48,022 bases of DNA from a virus: positions 1-48,022 of IMG/VR virus record IMGVR_UViG_3300023178_002129; one strand, 5' to 3'. This document shows positions 16,839 to 24,108 of this stretch, one piece after another. The notes beneath the pieces are model-generated. The model was not told where the DNA came from, made no database searches, and saw nothing but the letters and a program-made list of their open reading frames with translations. How positions within the stretch are numbered: the stretch's first letter is position 1; every line of letters begins with the position of its first letter. A program made the translations under genes and the position numbers.

Positions 16839-16876
16839 CGCCAGGGCTTGACTCTGGCGTTTCTAGTCACTATATT
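16839..16876 (+). promoter_or_regulatory. Overlapping hairpin and sigma70-type promoter, TTGACT-17-TATATT
   Basis: TTGACT at 16848 and TATATT at 16871 with a 17-base spacer. The -35 overlaps the loop of a CGCCAG/CTGGCG hairpin (16839-16859) that probably ends the upstream transcript. Confidence 0.65.
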
Positions 16877-16902
16877 ATATATGTAACAAGAAGGAAAACA
16901 AC

Positions 16903-17061
16903 ATGTCAATGAGCTACCTAAAAGAAGCAGTTGCATACGAAACATATGCTGATTATTGCGCACCACGTCGTGAAATTGGACTTGGTGTTATTCCTAAATC
17001 ACTTTTTGATGCGTTAAAAGAACAAGAAAAAAATATCGAAAAAAGTGAAAAAAGTTGTTGA
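16903..17061 (+). CDS. Small early protein, 52 residues
   Basis: Preceded by its own early promoter and AAGGAAAA. Translation gives MSMSYLKEAVAYETYADYC, a middle with PRREIGLGVIPKS and a Lys/Glu-rich tail ending SC. Its stop codon is inside the -35 of the next promoter. Not recognised; typical of small host-takeover proteins. Confidence 0.65.
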   Translation: MSMSYLKEAVAYETYADYCAPRREIGLGVIPKSLFDALKEQEKNIEKSEKSC

Positions 17062-17086
17062 CACCAAGACGTTTTGGTTTTAATAT
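17058..17086 (+). promoter_or_regulatory. Sigma70-type early promoter, TTGACA-17-TAATAT
   Basis: TTGACA at 17058, 17-base spacer, TAATAT at 17081; precedes the four-gene early cluster starting at 17113 with AAGGAGA as ribosome-binding site. Confidence 0.7.
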
Positions 17087-17112
17087 GATAGTGTAAGTTA
17101 AGGAGACACACA

Positions 17113-17463
17113 ATGAGAATTACTGTTCAACATATGATCCAAAATTCAGAAACAGGAGACGTAGAAGGCTTCCGTGATGTTGCGTTAGTAACATGCGATC
17201 ATGACACAGTTGAAGAAGCACTAGAGTATGCATATCGTTACACAAACAATGTAATGGGCTCCTGGAGCATCAAAGAAACAGAATTTACATTGCGTGACGG
17301 CAGCACCCAACGAAACGGTGACTACAACGACGATGTTACTGTGCTTTACAATCGTCCAGACGGAATGGGTCAGCGTTCAACTATGATGGGTGATCGGATG
17401 ACAGTTAACGGTAAAACATACCGTGTTGCAATGATGGGTTTTAAAGAAGTGGAGACTGTATAA
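17113..17463 (+). CDS. Small early phage protein, unknown
   Basis: 116 residues with a strong GGAG site. Beta-rich start (MRITVQHMIQN), an Asp/Asn-rich middle (DGSTQRNGDYNDDV) and a Met-rich end. Not recognised. Stop overlaps the next start (TAATG). Confidence 0.65.
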   Translation: MRITVQHMIQNSETGDVEGFRDVALVTCDHDTVEEALEYAYRYTNNVMGSWSIKETEFTLRDGSTQRNGDYNDDVTVLYNRPDGMGQRSTMMGDRMTVNGKTYRVAMMGFKEVETV

Positions 17464-17669
17464 TGAGTGGTACTAAATCTTGGATAATGTCAATTGAAGA
17501 AGCATACTGGGATCAAGTTGCTGAAATTATTAAAGATTCAGAACATGTGTCTGAAGCTATGGAACGGGCAGTAAGTCTTGGAAAGCCTATGGTTCCTTTT
17601 ATTGAAGTTGCTGACATTGAAGAAATAGTTGGCGAAATGTGGAACGAATTATGGAGTGAGTACGTATGA
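17463..17669 (+). CDS. Small acidic early protein, unknown
   Basis: 68 residues, Glu/Asp-rich, helical, overlapping both neighbours by 1 and 4 bases. Not recognised. Confidence 0.6.
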   Translation: MSGTKSWIMSIEEAYWDQVAEIIKDSEHVSEAMERAVSLGKPMVPFIEVADIEEIVGEMWNELWSEYV

Positions 17670-17965
17670 AAAGTCTTCCTTTAGAAATTGCAGCAAAAGT
17701 AAAAGAGCGTGAAACTTTCGAGTTTCAAGGTGTTGTTTATGACCATACTTGGGAAGACGATAACGAGCTAATCCGTCATGGTGGTCCATGGGATCGTGGC
17801 AGTGCAGATTCATATTATGGTCGTATGCCTAAGCCACATTATTATGTTGGAGGAACAAGAACATCAGCAGAAGTAGAAAAAGAAAACATGACTGAAACAG
17901 AGATCATGGAATATTATGCTGGTTATGAATATAACGAACTCCAAGGTGACAAAAAAGATTGGTAA
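17666..17965 (+). CDS. Small early phage protein, unknown
   Basis: 99 residues. A DHTWEDDNELIRHGGPWDRGSADSYYG-type region rich in His, Trp and Gly looks enzyme-like or metal-binding but matches no family I know. ATGA overlap with the gene before. Confidence 0.6.
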   Translation: MKSLPLEIAAKVKERETFEFQGVVYDHTWEDDNELIRHGGPWDRGSADSYYGRMPKPHYYVGGTRTSAEVEKENMTETEIMEYYAGYEYNELQGDKKDW

Positions 17966-17969
17966 GTGC

Positions 17970-17998
17970 TTGACAAACTTAAATACAAGTACTATATT
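17970..17998 (+). promoter_or_regulatory. Sigma70-type early promoter, TTGACA-17-TATATT
   Basis: TTGACA at 17970, 17-base spacer, TATATT at 17993. It excludes a GTG-initiated longer reading of the next gene, because that start would lie upstream of the promoter. Confidence 0.75.
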
Positions 17999-18022
17999 AA
18001 GTGTGTATTAGGAGTTATTGTT

Positions 18023-18247
18023 ATGGCAACATTTGAAATTACAACCATTGAATATAATGCACACGGCAACGTTAGAAAAGAGTTTGAGTTGTTTGGATCT
18101 AAAAATGCAGCGATCCAACACATGCGGGATAAAATAAAAGATCGTCATGGCTTTACACAACAAGGTAAAGTTAAAGACGGCGAAGTAAAACTTCTCGATG
18201 AACGAGGCACTGTTCGTTCTGTGATCAGATTTGGACAGTTAATTTAA
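18023..18247 (+). CDS. Small early phage protein, unknown
   Basis: 74 residues from the ATG at 18023 with AGGAG eight bases upstream. Beta-alpha start (MATFEITTIEYNAHGNV), basic middle (MRDKIKDRHGFTQ). Not recognised. Confidence 0.65.
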   Translation: MATFEITTIEYNAHGNVRKEFELFGSKNAAIQHMRDKIKDRHGFTQQGKVKDGEVKLLDERGTVRSVIRFGQLI

Positions 18248-18268
18248 TCTTCAAAAACAGAGGCAGTA

Positions 18269-18775
18269 ATGAAGAAACTTCTAATGAGCATTGTTGCGGT
18301 TATGCTAACAACTAGCGTACACGCAACCGAATCACAAACTTTTTCTGGATACAATCCTGAAATTTTTCCCCAAGAATATTGCATGGCACTTAACATTTAC
18401 TACGAAGCACGTGGTAGCAGCATGGCAGATCAAATTGGTGTAAGTGATGTTGTACTAAATCGTGTTCGTGATAGTCGTTATCCTGATACAGTATGCGAAG
18501 TAGTAAAACAAGGCCGCCAAGACAGTAAAGGTAATATGATACGTAACCAATGCCAGTTTAGTTGGTATTGCGATGGAAAAAAAGATATACCACAAGACAC
18601 AGATGCATGGATTAATGCACAAACAATTGCTTGGCGTATTATGAAGTTCAACGAGTTTCGTGGACTAACAGAAGGTGCTACTCATTATCATGCACATTAC
18701 GTAAACCCACGTTGGGCACGTGATATGACGTTTGTTGGTAGTATCGGAGTACACAAGTTTTATCGCTGGGATTAA
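18269..18775 (+). CDS. Secreted SleB-type cell-wall hydrolase (endolysin candidate)
   Basis: 168 residues. Residues 1-19 form a signal peptide (MKKLLMSIVAVMLTTSVHA). The rest fits the SleB/Hydrolase_2 family: ALNIYYEARG with the catalytic Glu, GVSDVVLNRV, QCQFSWYCDG and the C-terminal GATHYHAHYVNPRWA. It would cleave peptidoglycan in the periplasm. A signal-carrying lysin means export by the host Sec system with holins only needed to trigger lysis. No separate promoter is visible; GAGGCAG precedes the start. Confidence 0.85.
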   Translation: MKKLLMSIVAVMLTTSVHATESQTFSGYNPEIFPQEYCMALNIYYEARGSSMADQIGVSDVVLNRVRDSRYPDTVCEVVKQGRQDSKGNMIRNQCQFSWYCDGKKDIPQDTDAWINAQTIAWRIMKFNEFRGLTEGATHYHAHYVNPRWARDMTFVGSIGVHKFYRWD

Positions 18776-18786
18776 CCCCATATATG

Positions 18787-18794
18787 CATAAATA
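18787..18794 (+). promoter_or_regulatory. Late promoter CATAAATA, leaderless arrangement
   Basis: CATAAATA, then TATGT, then the ATG at 18800: the constant five-base spacing. Confidence 0.7.
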
Positions 18795-18799
18795 TATGT

Positions 18800-19489
18800 A
18801 TGAAGATATGCGAAGTAATACAAACATTAGATGAGGGTCCAAATGACCCTCACATTTTTAAAGCAGTGTTTATGGCTGGAGGCCCTGGTTCTGGAAAGTC
18901 GTATGCGGCTGGAAAGTTACTAGGAGGCTCTGGCCTTAAATCTGTTAATAGTGATGAAATTTATGAATATCTAGCATACAAGCATGAGTTGGATCTTGGT
19001 GATCCAGACGTAGTAGGTAGTGAAAAAGGACAAGAAATACGCAACAAAGCAAAAGACTTGACTAACAAAAGACGTAACAATTATCTTCATGGACGTTTAG
19101 GTATTATTATTGATGGTACAGGAAAAGATGTTGCTAAAGTAGCAAAAGATAAAGCAGCACTTGAAGAGTTAGGTTACGAGTGTATAATGATCATGGTTAA
19201 CACTGATCTTGATGTAACACTAAAACGTAATGCTCAACGTGCAAGAACGGTTCCAGCAGAGATGTTAACAAAAATGTGGAACACAGTTCAATCCAATGTA
19301 GGCAAATTCCAACGAGTGTTCGGTTCATCAAATTTTCATATTATTGACAACACATATGGACTAGATCATCCTGATGTAAAAGATGACGCACTTGAAGTGC
19401 AGCGCAATATTAATAACTTTTTAGCTTCTCCTCCTCGAATGCCAGCTGCCAAAGAATGGCTAGCCGCACAAAGGAAAGGTAGAGCATAA
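18800..19489 (+). CDS. P-loop kinase, zeta-toxin/polynucleotide-kinase type
   Basis: 229 residues. The N-terminus MKICEVIQTLDEG is the short leader type shared with other late proteins. Walker A GGPGSGKS lies at about 28-35, followed by SVNSDEIYEYL and IIIDGTGKD, the pattern of zeta-toxin-like and AAA_33 small-molecule or nucleic-acid kinases, and MVNTDLDVTLKRN with the lid arginines. The substrate cannot be told from sequence. A late-expressed kinase with a packaging-type leader may be injected with the DNA (inference). Confidence 0.7.
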   Translation: MKICEVIQTLDEGPNDPHIFKAVFMAGGPGSGKSYAAGKLLGGSGLKSVNSDEIYEYLAYKHELDLGDPDVVGSEKGQEIRNKAKDLTNKRRNNYLHGRLGIIIDGTGKDVAKVAKDKAALEELGYECIMIMVNTDLDVTLKRNAQRARTVPAEMLTKMWNTVQSNVGKFQRVFGSSNFHIIDNTYGLDHPDVKDDALEVQRNINNFLASPPRMPAAKEWLAAQRKGRA

Positions 19490-19490
19490 A

Positions 19491-19838
19491 ATGTACGAGT
19501 ATAAGTGTTTAACTATCCGTGTGATAGACGGTAATACAATCGATGCAGAAGTTGATTTAGGATTTAATGTACTTGTGCGTCAACGTATTAAGTTACATGG
19601 TGTTCTTGCTCCCGATATTAGAAGTTTTAATGAAAGTGATAAAAAACGTGCTACTGAGGCACGTCAACGGCTAATTGAATTGGTCGGAAAAGAGTTTTAT
19701 TGCAACACTGTGATGAATAAGCGTGGCAAGGCAGGTAGGACTCTTGGATATGTCTATATTATAGATGAAAATGAAAACCGTATCGACGTAAATCAAACTT
19801 TAATTAATGAAGGCCTTGCTACTAGATACGGAGATTAA
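19491..19838 (+). CDS. Staphylococcal-nuclease-like (SNase fold) protein
   Basis: 115 residues, one base after the kinase. RVIDGNTIDAEVDLGF, RQRIKLHGVLAPD, ATEARQRLIEL and GRTLGYVYI follow the SNase OB-fold, but the catalytic DGDT is DGNT and the acidic/arginine set looks incomplete, so activity may be reduced. The second copy at 41695 is better conserved. Confidence 0.65.
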   Translation: MYEYKCLTIRVIDGNTIDAEVDLGFNVLVRQRIKLHGVLAPDIRSFNESDKKRATEARQRLIELVGKEFYCNTVMNKRGKAGRTLGYVYIIDENENRIDVNQTLINEGLATRYGD

Positions 19839-19841
19839 ATT

Positions 19842-21848
19842 ATGTTTTTCGGATTATTAACTTTACTAGTCGCTCTGACCATTAGTGCTGTTGCAATATA
19901 CTACAGCGTTGCTGGACTAGTGGCTATTTTTGCGGCGGCAACTATCCCAATTATTATTATGGGAGGTGCTTTAGAAATTGGTAAACTAGTAACGGCTGTC
20001 TGGTTACACCGTTATTGGAACAAAGCCAAGTGGTGGCTTAGAATATATTTAGGTACTGCAGTTTTAGTGTTGATGTTTATTACAAGTATGGGTATTTTTG
20101 GTTTCTTATCAAAAGCACATATTGAACAAACAAGTGCAGCACAGGAACAAGTAGCACAACTAGAACGCATGGACGAAGAAGTATTACGTCAGCGTGAAAT
20201 TATAGAACGTGCAGAGCAACGTATTATTAAAGCCGAAACCAATGCTGATAAAGAAGATGTTGGCATCCAAGAAAAAATAGATGCAGAACAGGAACGCATT
20301 GATACAGCATACAACAGACGTCAGCCTAGTATTAGAGAACAACTAGATATTATTGACAAACAAGAACGTGACTTACAAGGTCGTATAGCAGTTTACGAAG
20401 ATGAAATTGCTAGTTTGGATACCGAGCTAACACGTTTAAATGGACTAGTTGAAGAATACAGAACTCAACTTACTAACACAAGTGTTGCTAGTGTTGAAGA
20501 ACAAGTGCAGCCGTATAGAGATCAAATTGCACAGTTAGATGCAGACATCGCTAGACTAGACGAACAAGCCGCATCATACGAAGCACGTATTGCAGAACTA
20601 CAACCAGACTACAGTGCAGTTGATACACTTAAAGAACAAATTGCTGCAATTGAAAACTCAATTGTTGTAACAACAAATAAATTGCAAAGCACAGAACGTG
20701 ATAAGATTCGTGAAGGACAGGCAGTAATTGGTGTTACTAGCGATGGTTTATTTGGTGGTAATACACGTAGAGCATTAACAGCATGGGTAGAAGCACAACA
20801 AGAACGTATTGCAAGTTTACAAGCACAAGAAACAGAATTACGTGCACAGGCACAAAATGTTATTGCACAAGAACGTGATAGACTTACAGGACTTGTAACA
20901 AATCTGCGTGGCGCACAAACTGAAGCAGTGCAAGAACGTAAACAAGGATTGTTAGATACAATTGATCGTATAAGAGCAGATGCAGCAAGCACACTAGATT
21001 CGCAAAGAGCAAATATACAAGCAAAAATTGATGCAGTGTTAAACACAGACATTCCTGATAACAGAGACGCTCGTGGTGTAGCACAAGATACAATTACTAG
21101 TTTGCGTAATGCAGAAGATCCTCTTATTGCAGATGCAAGAAATGAAATTGCAAGACTACGTCAATTAGCAGAAGAAGAAATTGCACAAGCACAAAGTGTT
21201 ATTGAGCGTTTACGAGCAGAGATACAAATCGGAGAAAATGCTGATTTAGACACTATTATTGACGAACAAAATGTTCGTATTAAAGCAGCAAATGATGAAA
21301 TAGATGCGATCACTGAACGCAAGTTTGCACTACAAGCAGAAGCACGTAAATTAGAAGCAGAAGTGGGACCAGTAAAATATCTTGCAGAATTTATATATGA
21401 AGATGCTGACAGAGATACATTAGAAGAAGCAGTTCGTTGGGTAATACTTATTATTATCTTTGTGTTCGATCCACTTGCGGTTGCACTACTAATTGCAGCA
21501 CAGTATATATTTGAATGGCGCAGACAAGATAGACCAAAGCCTAAAGTAAAAAAGCCTGAACCTGTTGTTGAACCAGTAGAGGAAGAACAAACAGGCGTAG
21601 ACGATGATGGTAACATTGATGATATAGAAGCAGCGAGTTGGAAGATGACAGGTGCTGCAAAATTAGGGTTAAAGGATCCAGGCAAACAACCAATTGAACA
21701 AAAAAAGGTTGACAAACCTGATTATGACCCGTATACTGACAATAGACCAACAAAAGAGCTAACAAAAGAAGAGCGTGTTATTAGAGAAACTATCTGGCCA
21801 GATGGATATGATGGAAAGCTAGCACCTCCTAGACCATTTAAAGAGTAA
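19842..21848 (+). CDS. Large membrane-anchored coiled-coil protein
   Basis: 668 residues. Three hydrophobic segments lie in the first about 95 residues. A very long Glu/Gln/Arg/Ala-rich coiled coil follows (about 100-520), broken at about 295-320 by VIGVTSDGLFGGNTRRALTAW, which resembles a peptidoglycan-binding repeat. Another hydrophobic hairpin lies at about 530-560 (VRWVILIIIFVFDPLAVALL), then an acidic/Pro-rich tail. Proteins of this layout are conserved in T4-like marine phages. It may span the cell envelope or be an injected virion component; function unknown. Confidence 0.65.
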   Translation: MFFGLLTLLVALTISAVAIYYSVAGLVAIFAAATIPIIIMGGALEIGKLVTAVWLHRYWNKAKWWLRIYLGTAVLVLMFITSMGIFGFLSKAHIEQTSAAQEQVAQLERMDEEVLRQREIIERAEQRIIKAETNADKEDVGIQEKIDAEQERIDTAYNRRQPSIREQLDIIDKQERDLQGRIAVYEDEIASLDTELTRLNGLVEEYRTQLTNTSVASVEEQVQPYRDQIAQLDADIARLDEQAASYEARIAELQPDYSAVDTLKEQIAAIENSIVVTTNKLQSTERDKIREGQAVIGVTSDGLFGGNTRRALTAWVEAQQERIASLQAQETELRAQAQNVIAQERDRLTGLVTNLRGAQTEAVQERKQGLLDTIDRIRADAASTLDSQRANIQAKIDAVLNTDIPDNRDARGVAQDTITSLRNAEDPLIADARNEIARLRQLAEEEIAQAQSVIERLRAEIQIGENADLDTIIDEQNVRIKAANDEIDAITERKFALQAEARKLEAEVGPVKYLAEFIYEDADRDTLEEAVRWVILIIIFVFDPLAVALLIAAQYIFEWRRQDRPKPKVKKPEPVVEPVEEEQTGVDDDGNIDDIEAASWKMTGAAKLGLKDPGKQPIEQKKVDKPDYDPYTDNRPTKELTKEERVIRETIWPDGYDGKLAPPRPFKE

Positions 21849-21853
21849 ACTGA

Positions 21854-22282
21854 ATGAAAGAAAACTCAATTTTTACTATTACACCTCCCGATATGCAATT
21901 ATTAGATGCGGGACCAAGTGTTACTATTTTAACAACAGATAATGAATTTGTTGAAGATGTTGAAAGAATACATGAAGGATTATTTAAAACTGTTCCAGTA
22001 AATTTATATCATCCAGCAGGTCAAGTAAATAGTAAAAATATTGCTTGGGTATTAAGTGTAATGCACTTTAGTGATAATGTGTTTGTTGATTTAGACACTA
22101 TTAATCAATTAGGTCTAGTTGCAGCAATAATGCACGAATCAAATAAAGTTTTTATTAGTAAACAAGATAAAAATAAAGATATTATTAAACTTTTTAATTC
22201 AATGAAAGAAGGCTACACAGTATATGAAAATCTCGATGATTATATGCATATAGTGTTAGCAAATTTTAACAACGGAGGATAG
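21854..22282 (+). CDS. Conserved phage protein, unknown
   Basis: 142 residues, alpha/beta (TPPDMQLLDAGPSVTILTTD; IAWVLSVMHFSDNVFVDLDT). It begins a few bases after the coiled-coil gene. A type I associate with T4-like marine phages; function not known. Confidence 0.6.
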   Translation: MKENSIFTITPPDMQLLDAGPSVTILTTDNEFVEDVERIHEGLFKTVPVNLYHPAGQVNSKNIAWVLSVMHFSDNVFVDLDTINQLGLVAAIMHESNKVFISKQDKNKDIIKLFNSMKEGYTVYENLDDYMHIVLANFNNGG

Positions 22283-22319
22283 ATGATAACCAAAAATAGA
22301 ATCTCTAGCGTAGGAAAAA

Positions 22320-22850
22320 ATGCGCAAATTTAAGCCGGAACCAAAAGCCCCAGTAAATGGGCAAATAAGATATCGAGAGTTACGTGTGGTTGACGACAGT
22401 GGTCAATTAGGTGTAATGGATAAAAACGAAGCATTAAATATTGCAGAAAGTCGAGGATTAGACCTAGTAGTAATTACTGAGTCAGCCAATCCTCCTGTTG
22501 CTAAGATTTTAGATGCTAATAAATATTTTTATGAACAAAAACGACGAGAAAAAGAAGTAGCCAAACGGCAGCGAGAAAGTCGTATAGAAGTTAAAGAAAT
22601 TCAGTTCCGACCGGGTATTGGTGATCATGATTTCGAAACAAAACTAAAAAATATAGAAAAATTCTTGTCAAAAGGAAACAAAGTTAAACTTATGGTTCGT
22701 TTCCGTGGTAGAGAAAATGCCAACAAACAAATTGGTTTTGATATACTTGATCGTGTTGTTACAGCACTTGATCAAACAGAATGGGATTCAAAACCAAGTT
22801 TAAATGGAAATAGATTGATAGGAATAGTAAAACGAGGAAAGAATGGCTAG
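22320..22850 (+). CDS. infC: Translation initiation factor IF-3
   Basis: 176 residues, full bacterial IF-3 length with both domains: N-domain (NGQIRYRELRVVDDSGQLGVMDKNEAL, ending NPPVAKILD) and basic C-domain (KEIQFRPGIGDHDFETKLKN, VKLMVRFRGREN). IF-3 binds the 30S subunit, prevents 70S association and checks the start codon. In E. coli it disfavours leaderless mRNAs, of which this genome appears to have several. It overlaps the bS21 gene by 8 bases, so the two are co-translated. A short overlapping frame at 22283-22333 (16 residues) lies just before it. Confidence 0.9.
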   Translation: MRKFKPEPKAPVNGQIRYRELRVVDDSGQLGVMDKNEALNIAESRGLDLVVITESANPPVAKILDANKYFYEQKRREKEVAKRQRESRIEVKEIQFRPGIGDHDFETKLKNIEKFLSKGNKVKLMVRFRGRENANKQIGFDILDRVVTALDQTEWDSKPSLNGNRLIGIVKRGKNG

Positions 22851-23076
22851 AAAACCAAATCAAGACAAAAATCGAGGATTGTATGTAGAAGTACATAACA
22901 ATGATGTTAACCGTGCTATGCGTAAGCTAAAAAAGATGGTTAATAATGACGGACTATTAAAAGAAGTTCGTGAAAGAGAGTATTATGAAAAACCAAGTTT
23001 AAAAAAGAAAAAAGCAAAAGCCGCTGCAAGAAAACGTTGGCTTAAACAAGTAGAAAAAATGAAAGAAAATTGGTAG
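22843..23076 (+). CDS. rpsU: Ribosomal protein bS21 homologue
   Basis: 77 residues. GLYVEVHNNDVNRAMRKLKK, a KEVREREYYEKPSLK segment and the Lys/Arg-rich C-terminal helix are the bS21 pattern. bS21 sits beside the anti-Shine-Dalgarno end of 16S rRNA and is, to my knowledge, the ribosomal protein most often found in phages, including SAR11 phages. Likely replaces host bS21 to steer initiation to phage mRNAs. Overlaps infC. Confidence 0.85.
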   Translation: MARKPNQDKNRGLYVEVHNNDVNRAMRKLKKMVNNDGLLKEVREREYYEKPSLKKKKAKAAARKRWLKQVEKMKENW

Positions 23077-23082
23077 TAATAC

Positions 23083-23111
23083 TTGACAAACTATAATAAA
23101 GTAACTATATT
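23083..23111 (+). promoter_or_regulatory. Sigma70-type early promoter, TTGACA-17-TATATT
   Basis: TTGACA at 23083, 17-base spacer, TATATT at 23106. The transcript would begin at about 23118 and contain the folded region ahead of the Hsp20 gene. Confidence 0.75.
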
Positions 23112-23116
23112 TAGGA

Positions 23117-23246
23117 GAAGGCAGAAGAAGCCGCACTGAAACATTTGTTAAGTCAGTGTTATATACGATAAGATAAACAGTATACAAATTTTTAAGAATG
23201 GGGTTGCTGCCTAATAAGCACGTGGGAGGCCACGGTTAGCCTCCCA
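23117..23246 (+). ncRNA. Structured leader or small RNA upstream of Hsp20 gene
   Basis: No gene lies in these 130 bases. Directly after an early promoter, stem GGCAG (23120-23124) can pair with CTGCC (23207-23211), enclosing CACTGA/TCAGTG (23134/23153) with an inner AAC/GTT. A second, perfect GGGAGGC/GCCTCCC hairpin (23224-23245) follows. It ends right before a late promoter. No known riboswitch is recognised. It could be a small RNA or a heat-responsive leader. Confidence 0.5.
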
Positions 23247-23247
23247 A

Positions 23248-23255
23248 CATAAATA
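23248..23255 (+). promoter_or_regulatory. Late promoter CATAAATA
   Basis: Follows the GGGAGGC hairpin; a late transcript from about 23261 would give Hsp20 a leader without the structured region. An ATG at 23258 lies too close to be used. Confidence 0.6.
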
Positions 23256-23314
23256 AAATGTGGATGCCAATGATGGGTCCATACATTAATCTTGCTTTTA
23301 TAAGGAGAAACAAA

Positions 23315-23749
23315 ATGACAAGACTAACTACAATCGATCTTAATAAACTCACCCCTCACAGTGTTGGATTTGACAGACTGTTTAACGATATGTTTAGATA
23401 CGTTGAGCACTCAGGTAACGCTGGTTACCCCCCATATAATATTGTCCAAGAGGATGAGCGTTTCCAAATTGAAATGGCACTTGCCGGAGTACGTATGGAA
23501 GATGTTGACATTGAGGTCGCAGACGGTGTGCTAACAATTAGTCATGACCCACAAGAGGTTGAACAACCAGAAGTTCGTTGGGTACACAAAGGTATTGCAC
23601 AGCGTAAATTCAAACGCCACTTTACCCTTGCAGATGACGTAGTTGTACAAGGTGCTCGTATGGAAAATGGTATGCTTTATATTGAACTAGAGCGTATTAT
23701 TCCTGAAGAGAAAAAACCTCGCAAGATTGCGATTGAATATAACAAATAA
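23315..23749 (+). CDS. Small heat-shock protein Hsp20 (alpha-crystallin family)
   Basis: 144 residues from the ATG at 23315, with AAGGAG ten bases upstream; an in-frame ATG at 23258 is rejected. N-terminal GFDRLFNDMF, then the alpha-crystallin domain (YNIVQEDERFQIEMALAGVRMEDVDIEV), HKGIAQRKFKRHFTLADDV and a C-terminal tail. Holds unfolding proteins; common in T4-like marine phages. Followed by ClpS. Confidence 0.9.
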   Translation: MTRLTTIDLNKLTPHSVGFDRLFNDMFRYVEHSGNAGYPPYNIVQEDERFQIEMALAGVRMEDVDIEVADGVLTISHDPQEVEQPEVRWVHKGIAQRKFKRHFTLADDVVVQGARMENGMLYIELERIIPEEKKPRKIAIEYNK

Positions 23750-23757
23750 GTTAACAC

Positions 23758-23783
23758 CTGGGAGGCCAGTATACTGGCCTTCC
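23758..23783 (+). repeat. Long palindrome between Hsp20 and ClpS genes
   Basis: AGGCCAGTATACTGGCCT (23763-23780) is a perfect 18-base palindrome, extended by GGG/TCC outside. It could be a hairpin that stabilises or ends mRNA (no T-run) or a protein-binding site. Confidence 0.55.
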
Positions 23784-23805
23784 TGATCCATACCAAGGCA
23801 GGCAA

Positions 23806-24105
23806 ATGAGTACACAATTAGCAATAGAAGAAAATGTTACAATTAATGTTCAAAAACCAAGTAAATACAAAGTCATTTTACTTAACGATGATCAAACCCC
23901 TATGGAGTTTGTCATTGAATTGTTAATTGCTGTTTTTAAAAAAACATCTGCAGACGCAGAACGCATTACACTGCAAGTACACGAAAATGGTCGTGGAATT
24001 GCAGGGATATATAATTTTGAAGTTGCTGAACAAAAAATACATGAAGCAACTACTGCAAGTAGAGCACATGGGTTCCCACTTGCTTTTGACTTAGAAGAAG
24101 AGTAA
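23806..24105 (+). CDS. clpS: ClpS protease adaptor
   Basis: 99 residues. YKVILLNDDQTPMEFVIELL, VHENGRGIAGIYNFEVAEQK and GFPLAFDLEEE fit ClpS, which delivers N-degron substrates to ClpAP. The window also encodes ClpP at 47201 but no Clp ATPase, so the phage adaptor probably acts on a host or distant phage ClpA. Three bases before guaC. Confidence 0.9.
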   Translation: MSTQLAIEENVTINVQKPSKYKVILLNDDQTPMEFVIELLIAVFKKTSADAERITLQVHENGRGIAGIYNFEVAEQKIHEATTASRAHGFPLAFDLEEE

Positions 24106-24108
24106 ATC

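Noticed and set aside
20609-21052. Minus-strand frames inside the coiled-coil gene
   Set aside because: Cys/Ser/Leu-rich mirror translation of Glu/Gln/Ala-rich codons.
23117-23246. Known riboswitch (SAM, preQ1, glutamine) or 6S RNA
   Set aside because: I could not find the conserved core bases of any of these classes; left as an unnamed structured RNA.
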